A DNA stretch of 64,000 bases, taken from NCBI GenBank assembly GCA_958450365.1, contig CAUEEP010000937.1, positions 124,001-188,000 of the forward strand. Reading direction: 5' to 3'. Of this stretch, positions 1 through 12,500 are shown one piece after another. The notes beneath the pieces were generated by a model, which saw only the letters and a program-made list of their open reading frames with translations, had not been told where the DNA came from and did no database searches. The DNA comes from Mesorhabditis belari (lineage: Eukaryota; Nematoda; Chromadorea; Rhabditida; Rhabditidae). The translations under genes and the position numbers were made by a program. Within the stretch, counting starts at the first letter, position 1. Each line of letters starts with the position of its first letter.

Positions 1-84
1 AAAACCCGTCGACGCCGCTTTTGTCCGCTGCTTTAGTCAACGTGATCAATAAAAGCTCGCTTTTTTTGTCAGGGGCTGGTTATA

Positions 85-160
85 GGCCGTGGCGCAGTCG
101 GCAGGGGGCTTGTCTACAACCCACAAGATCCTGGTTCGACCCCCTCACTGCCACTCAGCT
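85..160 (+). ncRNA. tRNA-like locus 1 (GTCTACAA type)
   Basis: A box TGGCGCAGTCGG and B box GGTTCGACCCC at tRNA spacing, with CTTGT/ACAAG pairing around CTACAACCC. GTGGC (89-93) pairs with GCCAC (150-154), but T and acceptor stems are not standard. Lies in lev-11 intron 1. Confidence 0.45.
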
Positions 161-392
161 CGACTTTTGCATTTTTTATAGCATAACGATAGATTAGATT
201 TTCGGCTGATAGTCAACTATACTAGACCCAATTGATTCAATTGATTCAATTGTTCCAATTAATGAACTAAAGCAGAAGATCGGTTTAAAACAACATTAAC
301 TGTAATGAGACCCAGTTCACCTCGTTTCCCACATTATAGTCGATTCATTTAGTTATAGGTTTTGATGAGAAATTAGAATATTTCAATTTCAG

Positions 393-509
393 GAGCTCCG
401 TGATACGCAGAAGAAAGTTGGACATGTCGAGCAAGAGTTGGAGAAATCCACTCAAGATCTTGAAGCCGCCGAAAATCTTCTCCAAGAGAAACAGAAGAAA
501 GTCGAAGCG
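393..509 (+). CDS. lev-11: lev-11 long-isoform exon 2
   Basis: 39 codons in phase 0 between TTTCAG and GTTAGT, starting [20 protein letters not shown], which matches the N-terminal third of long tropomyosins. It should be used only with the upstream promoter and be skipped when transcription starts at the short-isoform exon near 12.5 kb. Confidence 0.95.
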
Positions 510-3500
510 GTTAGTGAAAAGTTGTATTAAGGCAATGCTTTGATGCTTTTAAAGGCATTTGGATGTCTTCTAAAGGCATTTGGATGTCCTTAAAGATATT
601 TGGATGCTTTTGAAAGGCATTTGGAAGCTTTTAAAGGCATTTGGATGCTTTTAAGGCAATTTGATGCTTTTTAAAGGCATTTGGAAGCTTTTAAAAGCAT
701 TTGGATACTTTTAAAGGCTATCGGATGCTTTTGGATGCTCTTTAAAGGCATTTTTGGATGCTCTTAAAGGCATTTTGATGCTTTTAAAGGCATTTGGATG
801 CATTGGATGCTCTTTAAAGGCATCTGGATGCCTGATGCTCTTTAAAGGCATTTGGATGCATTGGATGCTCTTAAAGGTATTTGGATGCTTTTTAAAGGCA
901 TCTTGAAGCTTTTTAAAGGCATTTGGATGCATTGGATGCTCTTTAAAGGCATTTGGATGCATTGGATGCCTTTTAAAGGCATCTGGATGCTTTTTAAAGG
1001 CATTTGGATGCATCGGATGCTCTTTAAAGGCATTTGGATGCTTTGGATGCTCTTTAAAGGCATCTGGATGCCTTGGATGCTCTTTAAAGGCATCTGGATG
1101 CCTTGGATGCTCTTTAAAGGCATTTGGATGCATCGGATGCTCTTTAAAGGCATCTGGATGCCTTGGATGCTCTTTAAAGGCATCTGGATGCCTTGGATGC
1201 TCTTTAAAGGCATCTGGATGCCTTGGATGCCTTAAAGGCCTGGATGCCTTGGATGCTCTTTAAAGGCATCTGATGCCTTGGATGCCTTTAAAGGCCTGGA
1301 TGCCTTGGATGCCTTTAAAGGCATCTGGATCTCGGATGCTCTTTAAAGGCATTTGGATGCCTTGGATGCTCTTTAAAGGCATTTGGATGCTTTTGGATGT
1401 TCTTTAAAGGCCTCTGGATGCCTGGGATGCCTTTTAAAGGCATTTGGATGCATTGGATGCTTTTTAAAGTCATCTTGAAGCTTTTTAAAGGCATTTGGAT
1501 GCATTGGATGCCTTTTAAAGGCATCTTGAAGCTTTTAAAGGCTATTGGATGCCTTTTAAAGGCATTTGGATGTCCTTAAAGACATTTGGATGCTTTTAAA
1601 AGCAATTAGATGCTCTTTAAAGCCATTTAATGCATTGAATCCTTTTTAAACTCATTTTGGTGCTTTTCAATGCTTTTTCCAATCAATGAGCCCTCTTTTT
1701 TCGGCTCTTTCCGGCTCTCCAATCGATCTTTCAGGTTTTTTTCAGATTCAAATCCACAAGCACTATACGAAAACTTTAAAAAAAACAAAGAACTAACAGG
1801 TACTTTTAGACGTTTATACTGGATTTTCGACTAAACTGCGCATTTTTGTAGAGTTTTTGGACGATTCTTTACCGTTATCTTTACCGTGCAAACGATTTTC
1901 GAGCCGCTCAAGTTTTTGAACATTTTAGATTAATTTTTGTTAATAACTTTTCATGAAATAAAGCGCTTCTGAAAGCTGATGTTCTAAGCTATCTAAAGCT
2001 CTATAAAACTTTCCAATTCGACGAGTTTAAGATGCTTAAAAATGAGCTCCAAGTTGGCCAAAAAAGGTTGTCGAAAGAAAAACAAAAGCTCGATCATTTT
2101 TCTCTTTTTTTCGAGCCCAGCTCTAATCATAAAGCCAAATCAAACGATACGATCAATTTCTCAACAATTTAACTACAGTAATCCTTGATCAATAACCTAG
2201 AGGACTGGAGCATCCTTTGGAGTACAAGCAATCCTTTGGATTAGTTGAGCAATATCTCAGGGATCTTAGTTCATGAGGCTAAAGATATCAATCGATGGAC
2301 TTGTTGAATATCAATCGATGTCCTTGTGTCCTCGTTGAATCTAGCAGCTTTGTCAGTTGTCACTCTGTCACTTTTGACTCATTTTGGTCATCGATATTTA
2401 CCCATTGAAAAATAAAAACTGAATTGCACGAGGGGGGGGTCGAACCCACGGCCTCGATCAGACCGTGCGGCTTGTAGACGAGCACCCTCCCGACTGCGCC
2501 AAGAGAGCAGATGGATAGGAGAGAAAAACCCGGGCTTAACCGTCAGACGAGCGAGTTTTTCAGCTGGTAATTCAGGAAACCCTCTCAAAGTTCATCAATC
2601 GATTTGAGTCCCTAAGCCAGAGCCAGAGCCTGAGCCTGAGCCTGAGCCTGAGCCTAAGCCTGAGCCTGATCCTAAGTCTGAGCCTGAGCCAGCCTAAGCC
2701 AGCCTAAGCCAGCCAGCCAGCCTAATCCTTCGCCTAAAAATCCCTGAAAAAGCAATCGATGTGTACCAGCGTTTTTCTTGATCTCAGATCAAGAAAAGCG
2801 AGAGAAAAACGACAAATCTTGAGGGAAAGATGTGCATGGGGGTGTTTGTGCTTTTACACTGCTAGCGGACCAGCCCAACTCTTTCCCCCTCACCCAGTCC
2901 TCCCCCCGCCAGTCCTCCCCCGCACTCTGCCCCAGCCTCTGCCCCAACCTCGCCTTCCCCCTTCCCTTTCCCCCCTTCCCCTTCCCCCCTTCCCCTTCCC
3001 CCCTTCCCCCTTTCCCCATTTTCTCAGTATCCCTTGCTTTCCCCCTTTCTCTAGAGATTAGTGATAGTTTTAGAGATTTAGAGAATAAAATATCCATGAG
3101 CTTTCGTAAAAAGTAGCTGAGAAAAATCGTCGGTTCTTGAGAGGGAAAGACGAGAACTTGGAAATAGGGAACAGTGTTTCAGGGAGGCTAATTCTTAGTT
3201 CTACAGGGCTACAGTAGGATTTAGTATCCCAGTACTCTGGTACATCTAAGAGTAAGCCTGAACCTAGATCAGAAGGACATGGGCTGGCTTGGACAGACTT
3301 CTGGTCCACCAGGAGTCTGTCCTGTGTCTGGCCAGCTAACCAGCTCGCCAGTCAGCCAGCTAGCTAGCTAGCCAGCCAGCCAACCTAATTCATCTAGAGT
3401 ACTGTAGCTTTAGAATCCTAGGGATCCTGTTGACTACAGTACTGTACAGTAGGCCTAGGTCTGGATTTACTGCCGACCGGCATCAGATGTTAAGCTTGAA

Positions 3501-6500
3501 CCTGGCTCTAGTCTGGATGAAGTACTTTAAATGAATTAGGCTGGCTAGCTGGCTGGCTAGCTGGCTGGCTGGCTAGCTGGCTGGCTGGCTAGCTGGCTGG
3601 CTAGCTGGCTGGCTACCTACTTACAATGCCTACTTACAGTACTTACTGTACACTGGAATACTGTAGTCCTAACAGCTCTATGCCGTAACCCTTTTCCAAA
3701 GCTGATCCCTAGTCTAGATATTTTATCGACCAAGTTTTCAACTCGAGTTCCAGTAGACCAAGAAATTTCCTGATCTTCATTTACTCTTCACACTTCTTTC
3801 ATCTCAACCTTGAGTAAATGAATTTGTTGAATGCAGCAGATTGAATGGGAAGAATGGGACAAGAATTGGGGAAAGAATTGGGAAAGAATAGTAAGAAAAA
3901 GAAGACTAATGGCTGCACACAAAAGACCCGCAATTGAGAGAGAAAGAGGGGAAGGAAGAGGGGAAGGAAGAGGGGAAGAAAGGGGACAAATACTCAAACA
4001 GTCTTCTGATCATGGGGAAATGGCAGACAGAAGTGAATGGATGGTGAGCAGAAAGGAATCTGGAAGAGAATTGGAGGCGAGTCTCGAGAAGACAAATTCT
4101 TATTGTTAGCGGTTTTCTGGGTTGGTTCTCTATTCAAGTTTTCAAGTAGCTTTTAACGAGCTTGGCTAGCTGTTACTGGCTGATAACTGGTTAATAACTG
4201 GTTGATAACTGGCTGGTTACTGGCTGATAACTGGCTGAGTATTAAGCTAGCTGATTCCTGGCTGATAACTGGCTGGTTACTGACTGATAACTGGTTGATT
4301 ACTGGCTCAAGGTAGCTGATAACTGGCTGAGGATCAGACTAGCTGATTCCTGGCTGATCATTAAGCTAGCTGTTTCCTGACTGATTACTGGTTGATCTAA
4401 GCCAAGCCAGCCATCTTTTCATCCAGTTTTCATCCAATTTTCAGTCAGTTTTCAGCTCCAAAACAAGCCTTTCTCTTCCAAAACCCATTCAATTGCCTTT
4501 TCTCTCCATATTTGTTCCCTCTTGTCCCTCTTATCCCTCTTGTCCCTCTTGCTGAAACGAATCAATCATTTTAAACAAATTCATTTGTTTTTTCAATTCA
4601 AAACCTTCAATTCAAGCTATTTTTTTTGAATAGAATCCTTTTAAAACAAAAATTTCAACAAAAATTTCAACAAAAACTCATCTCAGTTTATTCATTTTCT
4701 TCTTATGTTTTTGGGGATTCAAAAGAGAAGAAGAAGATGCGGAATGGGGGAAGAGGTGAAGACGGAAGAGGCGTAATTAGGCGCGCCAAGGTTGGAGTTG
4801 AAGAAGAAGAAGAAGAAGAAGAAGAAGACGGAGAACAGGGCAGAGGAAAATGTGGGAGGTGAACCAGCTTACCCCTGCCTTGTTCTACCCACCTTTCTAT
4901 TCAGACAGGTATCCTTAGATCTTTTTCTCTTTCTTTCTCTTCCTTTCTTCTTTCCCCCTTCTTTCCCCCTTCTTTCCCCCTTCTTTCCCCCTTCTTTCCC
5001 CCTTCTTTCCCCCTTCTTTCCAGTGAACATACATTGACTCCGTGAGTCATGTAGTGACGATTCTTCAATGATTCTTCAATGATTCTTCAACGATTCTTTT
5101 ATGTGACTCGTTTTCCCTAGTTCTTATTTAGATTTTATTTGATTAGCAATAGTTTTAGATTATCTAGATCTCTAGATTACCAATCTAGACTAACTAGAAC
5201 TAAACTACTGTAGCTTTACATCTTTACACCTTTAGATCTTTACATCTTGCTGTTAAACCTTACCTAGAACTAGATTATCTAGCTCATTATCTAGAGAATG
5301 ATCTAGAGAATGAGCGTCATCATCTAGCTCATTATCTAGCTCATTATCTAGCTCATCACCTAGCTCATCATCTAGCTCATCATCTAGCTCATTATCTAGC
5401 TCATCATCTAGCTCATCATCTACCTCATCGTCTAGCTCATCATCTAGCTCATCATCTAGCTCATCATCTACCTCATCGTCTAGCTGTCTAGATGATGATC
5501 TAGATCATCTAGAACTTCTCTGAAGCTAGGATAAGGTATTCACTTGTCTATAGACAAGTCTATAGCTTTAGATCTTAGCTACCGTAATCCTACTCCTGTT
5601 AGCTCCAGTGTTCCTATCCATTCTCTTAGTTTTAGTGCTTTAACAAGGTATTGGCAGTGAAGGGATTTGAAGCAGGGAGTGTAAAGGGTTAGCAGCGCGA
5701 GAAGCGAGCACATTAACCGCTACAGTCTTCTACAGTCTTCTACAGTCTTCTACAGTCTTCTACAGTCTTCTACAGTCTTCTACAGTCTTCTACAGTCTTC
5801 TACAGTCTTCTACAGTCTTCTACAGTCTTCTACAGTCTTCTACAGTCTTCTACAGTCTTCTACAGTCTTCTACAGTCTTCTACAGTCTTCTACAGTCTTC
5901 TACAGTCTTCTACAGTCTTCTACAGTCTTCTACAGTCTTCTACAGTCTTCTACAGTCTTCTACAGTCTTCTACAGTCTTCTACAGTCTTCTACAGTCTTC
6001 TACAGTCTTCTACAGTCTTCTACAGTTCTCTTCTACAGTCTTCTTCTACAGCAACCTTCTCCAAAACAATCCAATTGAAAAGCTAATCTCTCAAAAGCAG
6101 TCCTTTTTTTCAAATCTTTCCCTATATGCAAATTCCCGGCTGGAAATCGATCAAAAGGAATGGCATTTCCCTTTTTTCTCTCTTTCTTTCTCTAAAATAG
6201 ATATCCTGTTATAGGATTTGCCTTCGATTTCCTCAAAAAAAGAAATTCCTTTCACTTCTCGGCATTTTTAACATTTCTTTGCCTAAAGCTCTTTCCATTA
6301 TCCTAAGAATTCTCTAATTTTCTAATTTCAAAATTCTAGCGCTTTATTCTAGCGCTCTAGCTTAATTTAGCTTTATCTAGCTTTATCTAGCTTTCTCTAG
6401 CTTTATTTAGCTTTATCTAGCTTTATCTAACTTTCTCTAGCTTTATCTAGCTTCATCTAGCTTTATCTAGCTTTATCTAGCTTTATCTAGCTTTATCTAG

Positions 6501-9500
6501 CTTTATCTAGCTTTCTCTAGCTTTATCTAGCTTCATCTAGCTTTCTCTAGCTTTATCTAGCTTCATCTAGCTTTATCTAGCTTTATCTAGCTTTATCTAG
6601 CTTTATCTAGCTTTATCTAGTTTTATCTAGCTTTATCTAGCTTTATCTAGGCTTTATCTAGCTTCATCTAGCTTTATCTAGCTTTATCTAGGCTTTATCT
6701 AGGCTTCATCTAGCTTTATCTAGCTTTATCTAGCTTCATCTAGCTTTATCTAGCTTTATCTAGCTTTATTTAGCCTTATCTAGCTTTATCTAGGCTTCAT
6801 CTAGCTTTATCTAGCTTTATCTAGCTTTATCTAGCTTTATCTAGGCTTTATCTAGGCTTTATCTAGCTTCATCTAGCTTTATCTAGCTTCAGCTACTCTT
6901 TATCTAGCTTTATCTAGCTTTATCTAGGCTTTATCTAGGCTATATCTAGCTTTATCTAGCTTTATCTAGGCTTTATCTAGCTTTATCTAGCTTTATCTAG
7001 GCTTTATCTAGCTTTATCTAGCTTTATCTAGGCTTTATCTAGGCTATATCTAGCTTTATCTAGCTTTATCTAGGCTTTATCTAGCTTTATCTAGCTTTAG
7101 CTACTCTTTATCTAGGCTTTATCTAGCTTTATCTAGCTTTATCTAGGCTTTTTCTACGCTTTACCTTTCGTACTTTACGTACTTATTCATTTAGAACCTC
7201 TATAAGCGTTCTAAATGAAATCCCTGAACCAAATAAAAAGATTACAAATGAATTCTGTTTTCTAAATCAGAATTTTATTCATTTTTTGTTTCTAGAAATG
7301 TTTGAAAAGACAAATTTGCATAAAATTTGAGATTGAATTTGATAGAAAGCCCAGCCAGCTTATCTGACATCCAGATCTAAAGAATATCGAAGAAGCGACC
7401 CCATTTCCCTCTTCGCATAATTTACAACGGTTGTCGAAAGATTTTAGACCTTTAAAGGCAGAGATTTTGCGATGTTTTTATCACTTTTTTCAGCTCTTTT
7501 TCCAGCCCTTTTTTCAGCTCTTTTTTCAGCTTTCTTTTCATATTTATCAATTTTAAATAAACATTTCCCCCTTTCTCTTTTTTCATTCCCATATTTTACT
7601 CTTGCCTTGTCTTGTCTTGCCTCTAATTTCTTGGCTTTGAGTTGTTCAATTTAAATTCTCTCTATATCAATCGATAGAGAAAGACTTGGAGAATCGAATG
7701 AGCCCAAAAAACATCTCAATTGAATAACTCGACATCAAGATAATTGAGTCTAGAGTCAATCCCTTTTCTCAATCTAAATCAATCAATCTTGTCAATCTTT
7801 AAACTCAAATATCTTCGTGTCGAGTTGTTCAATTGAGATGTTTTTTGGGCTCATTCGATTCTCCAAGTCTTTCTCTATCGATTGGTAGAAAAAGTATTAA
7901 GATTGGATAACTCAAAGCCAAGAAATTTGAGTTTAAAGTTGGGTAGGGTTTGGTGCTTCAAAGTTTGAGGTTTAGCGTCTCAAATGTTTGATAAATTGGC
8001 TGAATCTAAAGCCTGATTCTTGATTTCTAGTGGTTTATCTAAAAATCGATTCAGGGATGATGGGAGATTCGAAAAAAAAAAACCCTAAAGAACTCTAAAA
8101 AGATCCAGGGAGCGATGCATGAAGGAACCCAAGAAGAGGGCGAAATTTTTGAGTGGGCTACGGTCTTGAGTGGATCCATCTGCAAACTCCTCATCCCAGC
8201 CTCATCCAACCCTTTTCCCCTAATATTTGTCAGTGAATATCTGTGTGGGGGCATTGGCTAGGCTGGCCAGGCTGCGGGGGGGATTTTGTAAATAGAGAAT
8301 CTCAGCTTTTCCTCGATTTTCTCCGATTTTTCCCCCATTTTCCGCCCACAATTTCCCCTCACTCAGCTCTCGGCTTTTCAGAGTAAAACCCTTCATTTTA
8401 TTTCTGTTTTTAAATCTAATCTTTTTGAAATTTACTTCTATTCAATCTTTTAAGCTTTCTGGAGGCTTCTATTCAGTCTTTTAAGCTGTTGGTTAACTTC
8501 TAAAGCTGCTAGCTAACTTCTAAAGCTGTTAGTTAACTTCTGAAGGTCTTAGCTAACTTCTAAAGCTACTAGTTAACCTCCAAAGCTGTTAGCTAACTTC
8601 TAAAGCTACTAGTTAACTTCCAAAGCTGTTAGTTAACTTCTAAAGCTATTAGCTAACTTCTAAAGCTATTAGTTAACTTCTAAAGCTACTAGCTAACTTC
8701 TAAAGCTGTTAGCTAACTTCTAAAGCTACTTAGCTAACTTCCAAAGCTGTTAGCTAACTTCTAAAGCTATTAGCTAACTTCTAAAGCTATTAGCTAACTT
8801 CTAAAGCTGTTAGTTAACTATAATTCTTGACGTTAACTATAATTCTTAACTGTTAGCTCCTAAAAAAGGCAACCAGCTGGCTAAAAAAGAAACTAAAAAA
8901 AGGCTTTGACCAGCTGTTGTCTTCAAAAAATCTATTGAAAAGGGGAAAAATGAGGAAAAGAGGCTTGGAAATTGGGGGAAAAAGACTCAGAGAATTTAAA
9001 AAAGGAATTAGAAAAAGGAATTGGAAAAGGAATTGGAAAAGGAATTAGAAAAAGGAGGACTGAAAAAGGGAAATCCAAGGCAAACCAAGGCCATCCTTAT
9101 TCTAAAAATCTCTAAATCGACTCAAGTCTCTTTATTCGAAAATCTTCTTGTAATCTTCTTGTAATCCTTCAGATTTCCCCTTATGAATAACGATTAGAAA
9201 TTAAATGGCTGTGTTCAATTTTGGTTTGGTTGGTTTGGTTCAATTTTTCAATATTATATTAATGTTTCTCTAGAGCTTTAAAGCTTTAGCTCAGATCTTT
9301 AGCTAAAAAATACTCAAAAAAAATCATCCACTAATTCTAAAATTGAATTGGATTCGCATTTTCTTGTAATTAATTGTTCTCTGTTTAACAATAATGATTA
9401 TATATTTAATTTTGAATGGTATAGTTGATTAGTTGATTAGTTAAATTGTTGATTAGTTAAATTGTTGACTAGTTAAATAGCTGATTAGTTAAATAGCTGA

Positions 9501-12500
9501 TTAGTTATATAGTTGATTTTAATTCTTAGAATTACAGTCATGGACAAAAGCCTTGGTGGCAGTCTTGGTGGCAGTCTTGGCGGCTCCTGGGTGGCAACTT
9601 TCAAACGCAAATTTAGGAACCTTCCCGAGAGGCTATAAAAAAAGTTGTCACAAGTATTTTTGAGCATTTTTACTCTACTTTTAGCTATGACCAAGCATTG
9701 AACTCGAAAGTTTATTTCAAATAACAAAAATAAGCGTAAACGACAAAAAGGTCACAAAAACAATGGACAAAAAAAATACGGTTCCAATATGGTTCTTTTT
9801 TTGATCTAATACGGTTCCGGTTCCAATACGGTTCCAATATGGTTCCAATATGGTTCTTTTTTCGATCTAATACGGTTCCAATACGGTTCTTTTTTTTCGA
9901 TCTAATACGGTTCCAATACGGTTCCATTACGGTTCCTATTTTGATCTAATACGGTTCCAATACGGTTCACGGTTCCAATACGGCTCCTTTTAAGGTTCCA
10001 ATACGGTTCCTATTTTGATCTAATACGGTTCCAATACGGTTCACGATTCCAATACGGCTCCTTTTAAGGTTCCAATACGGTTCACGGTTCCAATAAGGCT
10101 CCTTTTGAGGTTCCAATACGGTTCACGATTCCAATAAGGCTCCTTTTGAGGTTCCAATACGGTTCACGGTTCCAATACGGCTCCTTTTAAGGTTCCAATA
10201 CGGTTCACGGTTCCAATAAGGCTCCTTTTGAGGTTCCAATACGGTTCACGGTTCCAATACGGCTCCTTTTAAGGTTCCAATACGGTTCACGGTTCCAATA
10301 CGGCTTCTTTTAAGGTTCCAATACGGTTCTTTTTTTTGATCTAATACCGTTCCGGTTCCAATACGGTTCCAATATGGTTCTTTTTTTGATCTAATACGGT
10401 TCCAATACGATTCCAATACCAAAAAAAGTCTTGGCGGCACAGACATAGAGGCGAAAAATTCAATATTTTGTATTAATTGAACAATTGTTGAAAAACTGAA
10501 TATTGGGGTTGAATTGAAGGGATTTAAAAGCTCAACTCATTCTTTAAACTTGTCTTTTCTTTTATTCATTTCTTTTATTTATACTTTTCTTTTGTTTATT
10601 TCATTTCTTTTATTTATTTATTTCTTTTCTTTTCTATTCTCTGACTTATTTCAATTTAATCAATAATTTTGTCTTTTTGTTGTTTTCTCACTTGCGATCT
10701 TTTTCCGAGAAAATCCTGGGTGGTACTTCTTTTGTTTAGACCCCCCTCAATCATCAGCTTCTTTTAGAAAATTACCGGAATACGGCTTTCTTTCAAAAAC
10801 CACTTTATTCATCTTCCTTCAAGATCTCAGGAGCAATAGACTAGCCAATTCTAGCCTAGACTAGCCAATTCTAGCCTAGACTAGCCAATTCTAGCCTAGA
10901 CTAGCCAATTCTAGCCTAGACTAGCCAAAGACTTGACTAGTTAGATAGATCAACTTCAAGATAGGCTACTAATCTAGATGATAATCAAGTTAGACTACTA
11001 GCTCAGTTTCTTAATATCTAGATTATCTAGATATCTAGATTATCTAGATATCTAGATTAGTCTAATAGTCTGCTAGGCAAAGTCTAATAGCCCTTAACTC
11101 TTGATAAGCCTTAAACAATGGTCTTATCACCCCTCCAGAAGTAGAAGAGATCTCTGCGTGTCTTGCCTTTCCTTTCTCGAATCTCTCCTCCATTCTCTAT
11201 CTCTTCCTATTGGACCCCGTCCTTTTCTCCTCCATTTTCTCCTCCTTTCCCCCTTCCTTTTCCCCTCCTTTTCCCCATCCACCTTTTCTAAAGTATTGAA
11301 TCGACCCACCCTTTTCGCCCAAAAATTTCCTTTTTCTTCGTTTGATATCATTCTCTTTATCAAGTGCCAAATTCATCTTTTGTGCTTTTTTTTTAAAGAA
11401 ATTCTTTCTAAAGCTTTGGACTATTTTGAAGATAATTCATGAGAATTGAAAGATCTATCTTTCTTAGATCTTTCAATTCTCTTTCTTCTTTCTCTTTCTC
11501 TTTCTTATTCTCTAAAGGTTAGCTAATAAATTAGTCCAAATTTTATAGAAATCAATCTAAATCTTCTGAAACCCAGCCCAAGACAAATCAGTCCAAATCA
11601 GTCCAAATTCTAGACAAATCAGTCCTCTAGACAGACAAATCAGTCCTCTAGACAGACAAATCAGTCCTCTAGACAAATCAGTCCAAATTTTAAACCCTAA
11701 CCTTCTTGTATTCATGCCTTAGCTTTAAGAATTTAAAACTTTAAGCTTTAAAGCTTTAAGAATTAACTAACTTCTAGTCTCAAGCAAACTCGTTAGCTTT
11801 TTTTGGCTTTTTTTTTTGGCTGTAAACTCTCTTAAACTAACTTCAATGTATCCAATTGAATAATTTTATATCTAGAAATTGTTATGCTTTCTTTTTTTGG
11901 CCATCTGGATCAGATGGGATTATAGAAAAGTGAATGCTTTCTGAAAATTGTAAATATAGCCATCTTTAATAGCCAAAATAGCCATCTTTATCCGAATTTG
12001 TTATCCAAATCTGTTATCCAATGTGTTTCTAAATTTATCGAACAGTTTAGCTCATAGTTTAGTTCATTTTTCTTCAATCTGGAACGCACATGACAAGCTA
12101 CAGTAGTCAGACTTGGCAAATCTAAAGAAAATTCTCCAAGGATTACGGTAGCTTTTTTTAGGAGAGCGTTTTTTAGAAAACGGTTAAGGAAACTAGAGCT
12201 GATATTTTATTTTTCTTCAATCTGGAACGCACATAACAAGTTACAGTAGTCAGCTTTGGCAAATCTAAAGAAAATCCTCCAAGGGTTACGGTAGCTTTTT
12301 TAACAGGGTGTTTTTTAGAAAACGGTTAAGGAAAGTGGGCCTGATATTTTATTTTTCTTCAATCTGGAACGCACATAACAAGTTACAGTAGTCAGCTTTG
12401 TAACAATTCGACTTTGTAACAATCGTACCTAAGCCTCTCTGCCATTTTTCAATTCGTTCTCAAATTCTGTTCTCTAAATAATTCCTTTTTTTCTCATTTG

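Noticed and set aside
711..1235. Long open frames on both strands
   Set aside because: Produced by a stop-free 30-bp minisatellite; repetitive peptides ([15 protein letters not shown]) with no independent support.
5714..6028. CRISPR-like regular array
   Set aside because: No unique spacers; a pure 10-bp tandem repeat in a eukaryotic intron.
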